A stretch of DNA of 64,000 bases from Pseudognaphalium luteoalbum. Taxonomy: Eukaryota > Streptophyta > Magnoliopsida > Asterales > Asteraceae. The translations under genes were made by a program, and so were the position numbers. The DNA lies in assembly GCA_963422505.1 (NCBI GenBank), contig OY730197.1, forward strand, positions 79,803,178 to 79,867,177, written 5' to 3'. Below, piece by piece: positions 11,942 to 24,692 of this stretch; the first letter of the stretch is position 1, and each line of letters starts with the position of its first letter. Under the pieces are notes generated by a model. That model was not told the DNA's origin. It worked only from the letters and a program-made list of their open reading frames with translations, and ran no database searches.

Positions 11942-13360
11942 GTGCAAAGTATAGAAATGAAACTCGCAAACGGTTAGCATTACCAGATTTAATCGAAACA
12001 CACAAATCAATTTTTTTTATGGTATGCGACATAGAGAATTATGTCGCAGAAAATCTGTGACATAATTAGAATGTGTCACTAATAGAACAAAATTGATTGT
12101 TGACAAAATAAGCGACATAAGGAATTGTGTCGCTAAAGAATAATGCGACGGACAGAGTTGTGTCGCATTTTGCAATTAATTCGAATTTAATCGATTTTAT
12201 GCGACATAAACAGTTGTGTCGCAAAGATTAGGCGACATAAAACATTTGTGTCGCAAAGATGAGGCGACATAAAAGTTGTGTCGCATAACAGAATGCAAAA
12301 TCACATATATAACAAGTAAGGAGATCAAATTCACACTAAATAAGGGTTTAATTGATAATTAAGATAAATACATAGTTATGATTACAAATTATCACATTTC
12401 TAAACCCTAAACCCTAAACCTAGATAGTATCCTCAAATACTATTAATACACAAAAGGCCAAGATTCAAGACAAGGCCAGGCTAAGATCCAGGACAATGAG
12501 GGGATCCCACCAGACCACCAAAAACGAAAGGTAATCGATCAAGCAAGAATGCTATCACGACACCTGAGTGCACGTAAGCTTCCACGACCGAAAGGTGATC
12601 CTCGAAGTCGCGGAAGTGCAAGACATGATAGTCTTTGGGCAAAAGCAATGAACACAGTAGTGTAAAACACCATTGTCCTGAACGAAATCACCTGCCATGG
12701 CAATACCATAATAGGACAAAAGTGAGGAAAAGGCTAAACTGATGTAAGCGACATAAGATATGTCGCAATGATATTTGGCGACATAACATTTATGTCGCAA
12801 ATTCCAGCGACAAATTTTGTGTCACAAATTTCAGCGACATAAATTGAAATTTAGAAACTATGCGACATAAAAGATTATGTCGCAGGTTATGTCGCAATGA
12901 CGAACAGCAAGTCCCAACCCAGGGTACGCCAACACACCAGAAGCACGAAAACATCCATATTAACAAATAAGATTGAGATTTTCGTGTCTAATTAACCCAA
13001 ACCCGAAACCCCTAAAAAACCCGTAACTAAAATCAACAATTAAAGCATCAATGAACGATAAAATAGGGTAAAACAAGTAGCGATCGATCGAGTAGAAGTA
13101 GGTGAACAAGAAACTAGTGATCGATTGCCAAGATAAACACCAGAAGATCGAAATCAAAGGACGAATTCGCACGCAGCTTTTGTGTCACAGGAGTAGTTTT
13201 TATGTCGCAGGTTTTGATTTTGTGTCGCTAAAAGTGTGAACGGAGAAAGCAACTGGAGTGAGGTATTTATACCTCTGCCCCACCTAGCGACATAATGTAG
13301 CGACATAGAAGGCGACATAAGTTATGTCGCATGACAATACTTATGTCGCAGTGCTTAGAA
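11942..13360 (-). repeat. Hairpin-rich spacer before the third gene of element B
   Basis: There are three clusters (12023-12285, 12745-12900, 13180-13355) of units with arms GCGACATAA and TTGTGTCGC/TTATGTCGC and variable loops. Clusters are separated by AT-rich or neutral sequence. No gene is seen. The clusters use the same arms as this element's leader and LTR, so they are element-specific and not host repeats. Confidence 0.8.
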
Positions 13361-14476
13361 AACTTGATTTTTAATTTCAAGTTTTGTAACCCGATAGAAG
13401 AGTAACTGATGGACTTGTTAAAAATAAATATACAAAATTGAAGATAAAATAACTTAATTACTAAACCTAAAAAAAATGAAATTAATTTTCTTTTTGGTGA
13501 CGTAGTTATTTTGTCTGCTAAGGAATCATATTAGGATAACATGCAATTATTAGTAAATGGTAAGTGTTATCTCGATTATCAGTATATTTAGCCTCTTGAA
13601 ATTTACTTAGCATATTTATGACACCTTTGATAAAAATTATTTCACGATGATTACTGGTATTGTTTGACCACCTAAACATTTTACATCTACGGCTATGAGC
13701 TAAACTTTTATTGTTAGTATGAATAATTATTTGTGGTCCTCACTATAGACATATCCCATTAATTTAGACAAGAACATATCTTCCAAGATAGATAAAATAG
13801 AGGAAACTCATTTTTAAGAATCAAGGCAGCGGTGACAGGTCTGTACAGACGTACAACAAAGCGACATAACTTGATTCAGGTGTAAGCAAAACCAGACTAG
13901 GTCAAACCATTTTGGCGACCTTGTTAGGTATCTTATAATTTAAGACTTTTTCAAGTTCTTTTGACTTGCGTTTGCTTAAATTTTAAGTATATACAACTTG
14001 AGACCAGGTCTGTACTTACGTACAACAAAGGAAACAAGAAGTATATACCCCTAAAGTATTTCATATTATTAACTAAAATGGAAGTATGCCAAGCTGTATT
14101 ATGGAATTAAGACACTTAGTCATACATCACAAGATGTTGACCACAGGATAATAGACATGTATTAGAATTACTTTTTAATTGCTCAAAGACCGGTGTAACA
14201 TGCCTACCAGTACATCATATGATGAATCTAATGTTTATAAAAGCTGTGATAAGTATGCTAGATAAACCTACTAATATATCAAGGATAAACCTTAAAATTT
14301 TCATTTTGTGCATGCACCCTAATGTACTATCATTTTCCTAGTTGTTTAGAGACACAACTAACCGTCTTTTTACAAATGTTGCAACTGTGCATTTCTTTAA
14401 TACTAAAGAGTATAAAGAGTGGCTATTGCATTTTTTTTATTTTTTTTTAATAAAAAAATAGTCCAAGTCCAAAAAA
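13361..14476 (-). other. pol-to-third-gene spacer of element B with conserved non-coding motifs
   Basis: No reading frame. Two copies of the motif TTGTACGTAAGTACAGA (14005-14026) / TTGTACGTCTGTACAGA (13836-13857) on the minus strand are shared with the spacer of element D. A second block at 13625-13715 (AATAAAAGTTTAGCTCA, then ATACCAGTAATCATC) is shared with both C and D. The families have otherwise diverged strongly here. Confidence 0.65.
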
Positions 14477-15954
14477 TTACTTCTTAAGCTGAAAGAAGCG
14501 CAAACCAATCATGTTGACCAGTTCATCAAATCGGGCATCAGAAAAAGCCTTAGTGAATAGGTCAGCATTCTGTTTAAGGGTATCTATATGGACAAGGTCT
14601 ATTAAGTGTTTCTCATAGCAATCCCGTATAAAGTGAAACCTAAGTTCTATGTGTTTAGTTCTAGAGTGCTGTACGGGATTGCGTGTAATGGAAATAGCAG
14701 CAGTATTATCAATATGTAAGGGAGTCATAGTAAGAAGTAACCCGTAATCACGCAATTGATGCTGAATCCACAGTTGCTGGGAACAGCAACTAGCCGCAGC
14801 AACGTACTCAGCCTCAGCAGTGGAAGTAGCCACCGTTGTCTGCTTCTTGCATTGCCACGATACCAAACCTGATCCAAGAAACTGGCATCCACCAGTTGTT
14901 GACTTTTTATCTATGCTACAGCCACCATGATCAGAATCCGAATAAGTAGTCAGTTCAAACGATTTTTCATTGGAGTACCATAGACCAAGAGTTGGCCTAT
15001 GTTTGAGGTACCCAAAAATTCGCTTTACTGCTTTCATATGAGAAACCTTTGGCCTAGCCTGATATCTTGAGCAGATGGACACAACAAATACAATGTCCGG
15101 CATGAATGCGGTCAGATACATGAGAGAACTAATCATTGAGCGATAGTCCTTTTCTTTACAATCCTCGTCATCAATGGCCGGTCCGAGATTATGATTAATT
15201 TCAATGGGGGTTCCATAGGTCTTACAATTAAGCAAGTCATACCTGGTTAACATGTCAGTGACATATTTGGACTGATGAATGTAAATTCCTTTGGCAGACT
15301 GCTCAACTTGAACACCCAAAAAGAACGTGAGTTCCCCCATTGCACTCATCTCAAATTCAGACTTCATGAGATGTTCGAAGTCTTTACACATGGAGTCTTT
15401 GGTAGATCCAAAAATGATGTCGTCGACATATACTTGTACCAGCAATAAGTCTTCTCCATCTCTTTTTGTGAATAACGTACTGTCAATGCTACCTCTTTCG
15501 AATCCATTCTTAACAAGATGAGTTGCAAGCCTCTCATACCACAGTCGTGGTGCTTGATGCAAATCATATAATGCCTTATTAAGTTTACAGACATATTCTG
15601 GATGCAACGGATCTTCAAAACCAAGAGGCTACTTCACATAAACGTCAATATCAACCTGTCCATACAGAAAAGCGCTCTTTACATCAACTGATAAACAATG
15701 AACTTTTTGAAGGACGCGAAAGCCAAGAAGATACGAATCGACTCCAGTCTTGCAACAGGAGCGAAGACCTCATCATAGTCCAAACCCTCTACTTGATGAA
15801 AACCTTGAACTACTAGCCTTGCTTTGTTTCTAATGACAACCCCTCGATCATCTTTCTTGATTCGATAAACCCATCGAGTGCCGGTTGGATGGGCACCCTT
15901 AGGTAACGGTACTAATTCCCAAATGTGCAGCTTTTGGAATTGCTGCAACTCCAC
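14477..15954 (-). pseudogene. pol: Reverse transcriptase-RNase H of element B, broken
   Basis: This copies element RNA into DNA and degrades the RNA strand. Visible motifs are the RT fingers (GTRWVYRIK, ARLVVQGF), the catalytic YVDDIIFGS, and RNase H blocks DSDHGGC, TAEAEYVAA, DNTAA and KHIELRFHFIRD. The natural end at 14477 is FFQLKK-stop. Breaks: TAG at 15955-15957 replacing the Gln of the WVEAMQ motif, a 1-base loss near 15675 at the YQLDVKSAF position, and TAG at 15629-15631. The catalytic residues are kept. The gene is degenerate. Confidence 0.9.
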
Positions 15955-17857
15955 CTACATTGCTTCAACCCAGTGTGGATCTTTTAAAGCATCTTCTGTA
16001 CGTTTAGGCTCCACCTGAGATAGAAAACATGATTTAACCTCAGCAGAAAGACATGCAAGAGAAGCAGACTCAAAAGAGTCAGAAGGGGATGCAGGATGTG
16101 TATCAGCAATAACTTGACTTCTTGTCTGTATTCCCTTATCCAAAGGACCTATAATGTTCTCTACTGGATGGTCCGTATGAATGCGAGAACTAGGAATCTC
16201 GTCAGGCACAATGACAGAGTCCAGGTTTGTGAAATCGGCTTCCTGTGCCGAATCAAACTCCCTCGTATTCTCAAATGGTTCATCTTCATCATCGGACAAC
16301 ACAGGAACATCAGTATATGTTTCGTGATTTCTTGTTGATGATTCAGGAACATCAGCATTTGGTTGAGAAGGAGGTGGAGTAGCAGAGATAGTCGGAGTCT
16401 TTGATTTTAATGGCTGTGAAGTATTTGAAGATAAATCAAGGCCATGAAGTAATGTGACCACCTGATCAACTTCATCATCTTCCTTAGGCAGATTAAATGA
16501 ATCAAAGATTGCCTCATAATTAAACAAATGGGTTGGTCCCTTTCCATCCGGATTTTTCAGAGTAACGAAAGCACGTGACTTCAAAATGTTCTTCCATACG
16601 CTTAGTTGCCAAGTTGTACACACGTTTGTTCGGAGAGTTATTTGAAAAGCCCAAAAATAAACCTTCACTAGATTTTGCTCCAAATTTAGCAACTCTCTCT
16701 TTTGTGTACATAATGGTGCAGGGACAGCCAAATGGTTCAAGAAACTGTAGCGAAGGTTTCTGATTATTAAGCAATTCATAAGATGTTTTATTGTGCTTTT
16801 TAATCACAGAAACCCGTTTAAGAATATAACAAGCATTATTCACTGCTTCATCCCAGAAAGAGATAGGCAGCTTAGAGTCTGCCAACATTGTTCGTGCAGC
16901 TTCAATGAGTGTCCTGTTTTTGCGTTCAGCAACTCCATTCTGTTGAGGAGTTTGTGTGGCGCTGAATTGATGATCAATTCCTTTTCTTAAACAGTACAAC
17001 TCAATTGTCGAATTCTTAAACTCAGTACAAATATCCGATCGCAGTTTCTTAATTGACAAATTGCGTAGGTTCTCGAGCTTATCAAACAAATAAATGAGAA
17101 TTTCAGGAACTTCATCCTTAGTAGTTAAGAAATACACCCACGAAAAGTGAGAGTAATCATCAGTTACTACCAAGCAGTATTTAGAACCTCCCATACTCTT
17201 CTTACTTACAGGTCCAAAAAGATCCCTATGCAGTAGCTCCAAAGGACTTGAAACGGAATTCACCACTTTTGACTTATGGGACTTCTTGTGCTGTTTCCCT
17301 AGTTGATAGGAAACACAATGATCATTGATTCCAAAGGATTGCTTTGGAACTCCACGCACAAGATCGTGCTTCACCAAATAATTCATCTTTCTGAAGTGCA
17401 GATGACCCATACGTCTGTGCCATAAAAGTGATTCTTTTTCAGGAGCTCTTGAAAGTAGACACGTATGTTGGGTTGTTTCAACAGTCTTTATATCTAGAAT
17501 ATACGTGTCTTTTTGCCTATGTGCCCTCAGTAGCACCCATTCCTCAGGAATTACAAATCCTGGTTTCAAAATACAGCATTCAGTTTTGGTAAATGCCGTA
17601 GTGTACTCTTTGTCGCACACTTGTGATACGCTGAGCAGGTTGTGAGTAAGCTGCTCCACAAAATTAACCTTTTCAAAACTCACTTGCCCATTAGTGAGTG
17701 TACCCTGTCCGGTAATAACTCCTCCTTTATCCCTGGCAAAAGCAACACATCCCCTATTAAAATCTTTGACTTCGGATAGCAGAGATAAGTCGCCTGTCAT
17801 ATGTCGCGAGCAACCACTATCGATATACCATCTACTATTTTGAACTGCTTCAGATTG
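15955..17857 (-). pseudogene. pol: Protease-integrase of element B, broken
   Basis: The copia protease site WYIDSGCSRHMTG opens the segment. The integrase zinc-binding HHCC region follows, but its CxxC reads CVSY, losing one cysteine. The catalytic core has D in RDLFGP, an altered second block (RSDICTEF where C, D and E have a SDN-type sequence) and E in NGVAERKNRT. The GFSNNSPNKRVY block is present. A frameshift near 16570 moves the linker into another frame, which continues to the TAG at 15955. The start follows a candidate splice acceptor at 17858. Inactive as it stands. Confidence 0.85.
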
Positions 17858-17910
17858 CTGCGACATCACAAATAAAGAGATCAATGAGTAAGGGAAACCC
17901 AAGCCTTAAC
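17858..17910 (-). other. Candidate mini-intron across the gag stop of element B (53 nt)
   Basis: On the minus strand it begins GTTAAGG at the position where C, D and E have GTAA, contains the gag TGA, and ends with a pyrimidine-rich run and GTCGCAG. It is one base shorter than the 54-nt equivalents in C, D and E, which shifts pol out of the gag frame if unspliced. The weak GT start suggests decay. Confidence 0.35.
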
Positions 17911-20727
17911 AGACTATGGTAACTCAGTAGCATCATCCACAATGATTACATCAGTCAAAATTTCATTTTTTAGCAAATCGAAATCATTGCCTGATGAATC
18001 ATTGACAGATGAAGAGTCAGAACATGACTCCTTGATCTTCCAAACCTTTTGAGGTTTGGATGGTTGCTTGTTAACATTATTGAGCTTATCATGTTTAACT
18101 TTGTTTGACTCAATAGATTTTTTTGAAAATTTTTTTGAACCTCTCATAGATTTTTTTGAAAATTTTTGAGAGTTAGAGGTTCGTGTATCTCCCCTTCGAC
18201 CATACTTCTTAGCAAGCAATGGGCACATATTAATCAAATGACCTTGTTTCTTGCAATAGAAACAAGATCGTTGCTCAACACTATCAGAAGATTGAGGTAT
18301 AAACCTTTGAGCCCGGCCAAAAAATGGATGTGCTGAACAAGTACACTGATGTGTACAAGCAGAAGTTGAACCTTGAGATTTATTTTTAGAAGATTTTTTA
18401 TTAGATTTGAAATTTTTCGGTTGAGAAATCTCCTTTGTAGGTTCAGCCGTAGCTTTACCTTTCATTTTATAAATCTCATCATAACCTTCACTGGTGAAGA
18501 TATGATGGTCGTTGGTTACATTCTTCTTTTTCAAATAACCGTATTCTTCATCGGTTATATCCTCAATCTCAATTTCCTCCTTCAAACTTACTGGAGGAAT
18601 CAACTTATTAACTGATTTAACAGATTTGCAAACTACAACAGGCTTAATAGGCTCAACCTTAGTTTCCTGTTTCTCTATGGGCTGAAATGGCTCAGCCCTG
18701 ACATCAAGCTTCTTAATTGAGTCAACCTTAGGAGCCTTCAAATTTTCAGGCTCACTATTCGATGCCTTAACTGGCTCAGGCTTACTAGTTACAGGTTTTT
18801 TAGACTCATGTTTAACATTTTCGGCCGTATCTTCTTGATGATACTCTGTTGGTGGTGGGACTTGATGAAAACCTAGTCCCTCCTTCCCAACCTGAGGCCT
18901 ACTTATCCTTACTTTAACAGGTTTGACAGGTTTTATATCTACTTGAGGAACAATAGGTACAAAATCTTTGATGATTTCTTGTTGAGGCATAGGCAGATAG
19001 TCTTTTGGAGGTGGGACATGGTGATAACCAAGTCCTGCCCTACTTTTAGTATCTATCCTTTGCTTTTGAAGAATTTCATCAAAGACGAGAGAGGACGTCA
19101 AAAAAATTGTTATTTTCCGATTTAAAGTAAGAACTTCAGCCTGTGAATCAACAAGTTCCTTTTTAACAAAAGTTAACATATCTACATAACTTCTTATTTC
19201 ATCTTGCTGTTCAAATTTTTTGGCTTTAAGTTCTTTCTTTTCTTTAAAAATTGTCGTTAATTTCTTTTCGGACGCCTTATAACTTTCTTTTAACATTTCA
19301 TTATTTTCTGTTAATTGTGAAATAGTAGCATTAAGCCGTTCGTTATCCTCTCTACACCTATTAAACTGGTTAGTAAGTTTAATGCATGAAACACAAGATA
19401 AAGGTTCATCATCTACCTCATGAACCTCAGCCATTAGCGCAGTGTTCTCTTCTTCATCATCAGCTGCATCTGACCAGCTGTTGTCCCATGGAGTTTCTGT
19501 CAGCATCAAAGCAGCTGACACCATAGCTTTCTCTTCTGCCTTATTTGGAGAAGGCTTGGTAAGACCTGAAGGTGGTGTCTTATTCTTTTCACACTCACGA
19601 GAAAAGTGTCCATAGTTCTGTCACTTATAACATCTCACTTTCCCTTTATTGAAACCAATGCCTTTTTCACCCGGATTGTTCATAGAGGTTCTCCCGATTT
19701 TCTGCAAGAAGTTCTTTACCCTCCTTGTTAGCATAGCCATGTTCCATTTTAAATCTAACCTCTCCAATTCCTCTTGATCAATTTGACCAAAGTCTTCATC
19801 AGAAAAGTCACCAGCGCAGGCTAAAAATGCTGAAAACGTGGAAGAATAATCTTCACCAGAAGAGAAGCCTGAACTCTGAAAATAAGAACCACCTGATGGA
19901 GTACTAGTAGATGCATTTGCACTAGCATTGCTAGCGATGAATGCGGTAACTGTAGGCTTGCTTGAAGATACCGGAACATCTACTCCATATAATTTTGGAT
20001 TCTGGAGATGTGAAATGGCCTTAGTCTCTTTTCTTTGCATCTCAAGAAGCTCAGCCTCAATGTGACCTATAAGATCTTCGAGCTCCATGTCCATGCAATC
20101 CTCATCTCTTTCCATCAAGAGCACCCGAGTATGCCACTTCTTAGGAAGTGAATCAAGAAGTTTCTTGTTTACATCATTACGTTTAAGAACTACACCTCCT
20201 TCCATTAACTCAGTGACCAATTAGGAATATCTGCTACACAGATCTTCCAATGACTCATCCTGAAGCATATCAAAAACCTCGTACTGCTTCTTGATCAGAT
20301 CAATCTTTTTCTTCTTGTATTGATCACTACCACCACATTTCTTTTCAAACGCTTTCCAGAGATCATAAGCAATCTTATGTTGCCTCAATTGTCTCATGAT
20401 AGGTTGAGGCAATGCCATAGTGATTGCAGCATGAGTTTTTCTTTCCATATCAAAAGCTTTACGTTCCTCAGGAGTCATTGATTTAATTGACTTTTCAGGA
20501 ACTGGACCATTGAAGACTCCTGCTCTTAGAGGACGTTCATATCTTTCCTCTAAATATATCATCATTTCAGGGTCATTTAGTCCAACATATGACTCAAAGC
20601 GTTGACGCCAATCAGAATAACTCATTCCAGGCATATACATAGATGGTTTGTTTCCGGATCCGACCTCATTGTTTTGTTTCAACATTGCTCCAACAGACTG
20701 AATAGAATGTGCTGAAGATGATGTCAT
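17882..20727 (-). pseudogene. gag: gag of element B, four in-frame pieces
   Basis: This encodes the nucleocapsid polyprotein, about 940 codons. It starts at ATG 20725-20727 (MTSSSAHS). An N-terminal capsid-like domain is followed by CCHC knuckle 1 near 19620, a long coiled coil around 19130-19400 (ERLNATISQLTENNEML), a Lys/Pro-rich segment and knuckle 2 (CFYCKKQGHLINMC). One frame runs throughout, interrupted by TAA 20221-20223, TGA at 19621-19623 exactly on the second cysteine of knuckle 1, and TAG 17914-17916 ten codons before the natural stop. Confidence 0.85.
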
Positions 20728-20772
20728 TATAAATTACCTGCAAAACAATCAAAGACACAAAGAACAAACTAT

Positions 20773-21065
20773 TATGCGACACAACTATGTGTTGCAGAAA
20801 GTTAAAGCGACACAAAGATTATGTCGCAGAAAGTATAGAATCCCAAAGTGTCTTACGACACAAATATTATGTCGCAAAAGATAGCGATGGAAGAAAACCG
20901 AGTCTTATATTGCAAGCTTGTGTCACAAGCTTGTGTCGCCTAAATGAAGGCTTATGTCGCAGGCCAGATTAAGTTTGAGTTGCAAGCTTATGTCGCCTAA
21001 TTAAAGGCGTATGTCGCAGTAACCCTAGTCGCGACACAAGATTTATGTCGCAAAGATGTGTCGCA
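20773..21065 (-). repeat. Leader hairpin array of element B (GCGACACAA / TTGTGTCGC)
   Basis: The untranslated leader between the primer-binding site and gag is rich in GCGACACAA and TATGTCGC units, several paired as short hairpins. It has the same arms as the array in the LTR and before the third gene. Confidence 0.8.
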
Positions 21066-21283
21066 GAAACGGCTGACCAGCGACTAAAAAACCCTAAAAT
21101 TGAAAATTTTCGATAACCTAACGAAAATTCACGAATTGAGGACGAATAATAATCCCAAAATCTTCCAGAAAAGCCAAATACCAATTTTGAAGCACCTTTC
21201 AATGAAGATTTTAAATAAAACTTGTTGTTTTTATCCGAGAAACGTATCAAAATTGATTCAATAACACCAAATCTTGAGATCTT

Positions 21284-21296
21284 GGCTCTGATACCA
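21284..21296 (-). other. Primer-binding site of element B
   Basis: The minus strand reads TGGTATCAGAGCC, a perfect complement of the initiator-Met tRNA 3' end, starting 2 bases inside the LTR. Confidence 0.9.
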
Positions 21297-21298
21297 CT

Positions 21299-21739
21299 TG
21301 TAGGACCCTTGTAGTCGGACCTAACTGAATCCCTAACAATCAAACGTAGTGCGGAATCCCACGATTGATAACAAAATGTTAAACGAGTAAACAACAAATC
21401 AAACACAAAGTATATCAATTGAATACCAAAAGTCGATCAACTTATATTGAATAGAACAGTTACAATATGCTCTCTGATCTCACAAATTCGTCAACCCTAG
21501 CTAATGAGCCGTATGTGTTTATTTATACTAGACCTAATCTGACCTTTGCGACACAAGCTGTGTCGCCAAGCCGACTCATGCGACACAAGATGTGTCGCCA
21601 AGTTAACTATTGCGACACAAAGACCTTGTGTCGCCAAAACACAAAATGTAATTAATACAAACGTTATTACTAACGTAATTACATATCAAACGCATTACAG
21701 ACTTAGACCAACTGACAGACACACCAAGATGCACCAACA
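21299..21739 (-). repeat. 5' LTR of element B, shared with partial copy B'
   Basis: Starts TGTTGGTGCA and ends GGGTCCTACA on the minus strand, with the TATA box at 21520-21527. On its outer side, instead of host DNA, lie the polypurine tract and 3' internal part of another copy. The same LTR therefore serves as 5' LTR of B and 3' LTR of B'. Confidence 0.9.
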
Positions 21740-22326
21740 AACTCCCCCGTGTCTTCAGCTTGGTCTTCAAAATTTCTTCAATTAAGCCCAGCCTGCGGGA
21801 AACCTACATCCAGCATGAATCCCATGCGTAACACACACAGTCACAACTCTCTGGAGTTGTCTAGCAAGAATCGAATTCACAACATTTCTTACGTTGAAGC
21901 GAATTGGATTATCAAACAACTTCCTCAAGTCTTTCTGTGACAAATTGATCAAGCTCATATGATCAAAAACTCTAAATTGAGCTTTCTTCAAACCATAGAG
22001 CGAAGTTCTCTCTGGATGCTCAGATTCTGGAACAAAAATGAACACAACTTCGCCTGTATGGGGATCAAGTTCCCAATGATGAAATCTTGTTAGAAAGTTA
22101 AAGGGAACTGTCTCCAATGGAATCTCAGTTAAACAATTAGCTGGTGGATAATGCACTTTGCAAATTGGCTGCCTTGTAACTGGATCAAGTTTCTTCTTGA
22201 ATATGAATCTCGTACCAAGCGTTGGTTTGATAAAATTATATCTTTTGCTCTTCACATCATGACGCAAAACCGTCTGTACAAAATCAGCTCTTGAATCCCT
22301 AGTTGGATTTATCAGTTCCAGTTGAG
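21740..22326 (-). mobile_element. B': partial tandem copy of element B (third-gene 3' end)
   Basis: This is nearly base-for-base the same as 9355-9940 of B: polypurine tract, 3' untranslated sequence and the C-terminal domain of the env-position gene. It retains a C-terminus (..THGIHAGCRFPAGWA-stop) that is frameshifted in B. Similarity stops sharply after CAGTTCCAGTTGAG, where LTR Y sequence begins. The LTR-internal-LTR-internal arrangement suggests unequal recombination between elements, then deletion. Confidence 0.85.
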
Positions 22327-23240
22327 TTAACGGTAAAATAAAATAGTTTTTCCTCGCAAATGGTTTTTAAGTTCTAGACAATAGATATTAAAGGGCACAA
22401 ATCTAGTATACATATATCATAATATATGTCTGGAATACGTATTAAACATAAAAAAAAAGTTCCAGGGAGTTCGTGAGTACGAGAGAAACATCAAAACCCT
22501 AGCTTCAAACCTTAATCATTAATCTTGTGGTGAAATCATCTCTTGTTCTTCCTGATTTTGCCTGGCCGCACGTATCAAACCTACAGGGACGATTGGAAAG
22601 TTACAAAACAAGCTATGAAGTGAAATTAAGCTTATAGAACTTTGATTCAAGCTTCAAAAACGTGATTAAACCATCTCTTTATCCTTCTAATCATCTTGTA
22701 AGTGTTGATTTCTTGATTTATATAAACCCTAGAAAATGGGTTTTTGTGTATTTGATAGAATTAAGATGATTAATAAGAAATTGAAGCTTGTAATGGTTGT
22801 ATAGTTGTTAGTCAATGTTAATTTCATGATTATAAGTGAAACCCTAAGCTAGAAATGATATATCTGAATTATGATCATGAATTAAGTTATGGGTTTAGTT
22901 GATTATTCATGAAGTGAAGCTTGTGGTTATGTTAGAATTGTTAGTTAATAACTAATTTATGATTTGTAACTAAATCCTAGCTTAGAATTGAGGAAAATGG
23001 TGTATGATCATAATTAAAGTTCATGGGTTTAGTTGATTATGCTAGAATCAAAGCTTTTAAGCTTATGTTATTAGTGAATAACTGATAATTGTTGTTAATG
23101 ATCATATTAGGGTTGATTCATGTTGATTAGTAATAATTGAAAGTGGATACTTGAATTAAATATAATCCATTCCTTGAAAGTGATTGATTAATGATTTGAA
23201 TTCATGTAAGTATGGATTTGATATTGATAATGATGATGAT

Positions 23241-24692
23241 TGATGTGTGCTAAGTATAGGCAATTATAATCACAAGTTTTAATTAAGGAAATACTAAATA
23301 ATACTATCACACAATTCAGGCAAGTGTTATCCTGATCATAGAATATAGCTTTATAAGTAAGTCCAAATTCGAACACAGGGAACGTGATTTAATCTATAAC
23401 TAACTATTTATTTAATCTAATTACAGTTATTACAATTAATATACAAACTTACAATATTACATAATAATATATAAGATAGGGGGGACGTTTAGTTCCGATC
23501 GAACATATTTATAATTGATACCGATTCTTAATAAATAAGTTTTACGGAACAACTTAAGAATACTCAATTGGATAGAAGATTATGACTATTTAAACTATTA
23601 TTTATTAAACTTATTATATCAACTTATAACTATTTGCGTGTTGGCTATTATTATTGTGATTTACTAATGTAGAAAACCACAAAGGTTAAGATAATTTTCA
23701 TATAGCGATACAGTCAAAGGTTATGTAAAGTATCACTATTTATTAAGATCTATCAACATATTATTGATGCAATTCCAGGGTCGGTTGAATTATAATGCTA
23801 CTTAACATCTAATGAAACATAATCACTTAATTTAAAAACCTAAAAGATTAATGAAGTTTATCTATAAATCAGTTAATTATGATCATTAACATAATATAAC
23901 ACATAATTCTTGCATAATAATATTCAATAATATAGTCCCAACATAAAAATATAATTCATATAATAAATCTAATAAACATACATTTAAACATTCATAACGA
24001 AAATCTAACAAGCAATTAATTCAAATAAACAATATCCATAGTAACCCAAAAGGTTAATAAAGTTACAAGGATAAAGAAACCGAACCAATTGATGAACTAG
24101 CTTTTCCTAGGGTTGAAAACCTTCAAACCCTAGCTCCTTAGCCTCCAAATTCGCACCTCTAGTCGACCTAAAACCCTAATAATCGACTTTGTATTCTAAG
24201 AATCGTATATGGTTTAGCTTAAACTAAGCCTCTATTTATAATATTTCTGGCCGACCCTCCAACCGCCGGTTGGGACTTCCAACCGCCGGTTGGAGTTATT
24301 GAATCCTACTCCAACTTCTGCGCTTTACACCGACTTGAACCCCTTAACCCCAACCGCCGGTTGGATTGTTTTTCAAGAATATTCCACAAACGGGTTTGGG
24401 CTTCAATATGGGCTTTCTTTCTTCTTAAACAGATTCAACTTGTTTTCTTGGCCCATTTCTTTAATATAATCATCTTAGTCTTCATTTCTTTAAGGTTTAA
24501 ATCTTCTTTTCTCCAATTGCTTTAATTTCTTCAGTTTTGGTCTTATTTTCGTTCCTTTTCTCCAATCTTCAATTAAAATACATTTCTGCAAATATTAACA
24601 AAATAAGTATCTAAAATCATATAAATGCATAAAAATGTATACAAATATAGGAGTAAATAGTATAAAATATAGTAACTATTTGATGCTTATCA
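23241..24692 (-). mobile_element. Solo LTR Z, 1452 bp, duplication ATGAT
   Basis: The ends are TGATGTGTGC and GCTTATCA on the plus strand (TGATAAGCATC on the minus strand, a common LTR start in plants). The 5-bp direct repeat ATGAT flanks it (23236-23240 and 24693-24697). A TATA box on the minus strand lies at 24233-24240, with three copies of CCAACCGCCGGTTGG upstream. No internal domain is present, so it is a solo LTR or a short non-autonomous element. The lineage is not recognised. Confidence 0.8.
24259..24364 (-). repeat. Three CCAACCGCCGGTTGG palindromes upstream of the Z TATA box
   Basis: Perfect copies at 24259-24273, 24279-24293 and 24350-24364. Each is a 7+1+7 palindrome. All lie within about 130 bases upstream of the minus-strand TATA box. 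Confidence 0.85.

Larger units (their letters stand above)
8914..21739 (-). mobile_element. Element B: Ty1/copia (SIRE-like, family 2) with third gene, 12.8 kb
   Basis: Two 441-bp LTRs (21299-21739 as 5', 8914-9354 as 3') bracket gag, PR-INT, RT-RNase H, a long spacer and an env-position gene, all on the minus strand. I count 12 substitutions between the LTRs, about 2.7 percent. No target duplication is seen, because the 5' LTR is joined to a second partial copy (B') rather than to host DNA. Several nonsense codons and frameshifts make it non-autonomous. Confidence 0.9.

Noticed and set aside
12402..12422. Telomere-like CCCTAAA repeats
   Set aside because: Only three copies inside the spacer of element B, a common chance occurrence in plant untranslated sequence.
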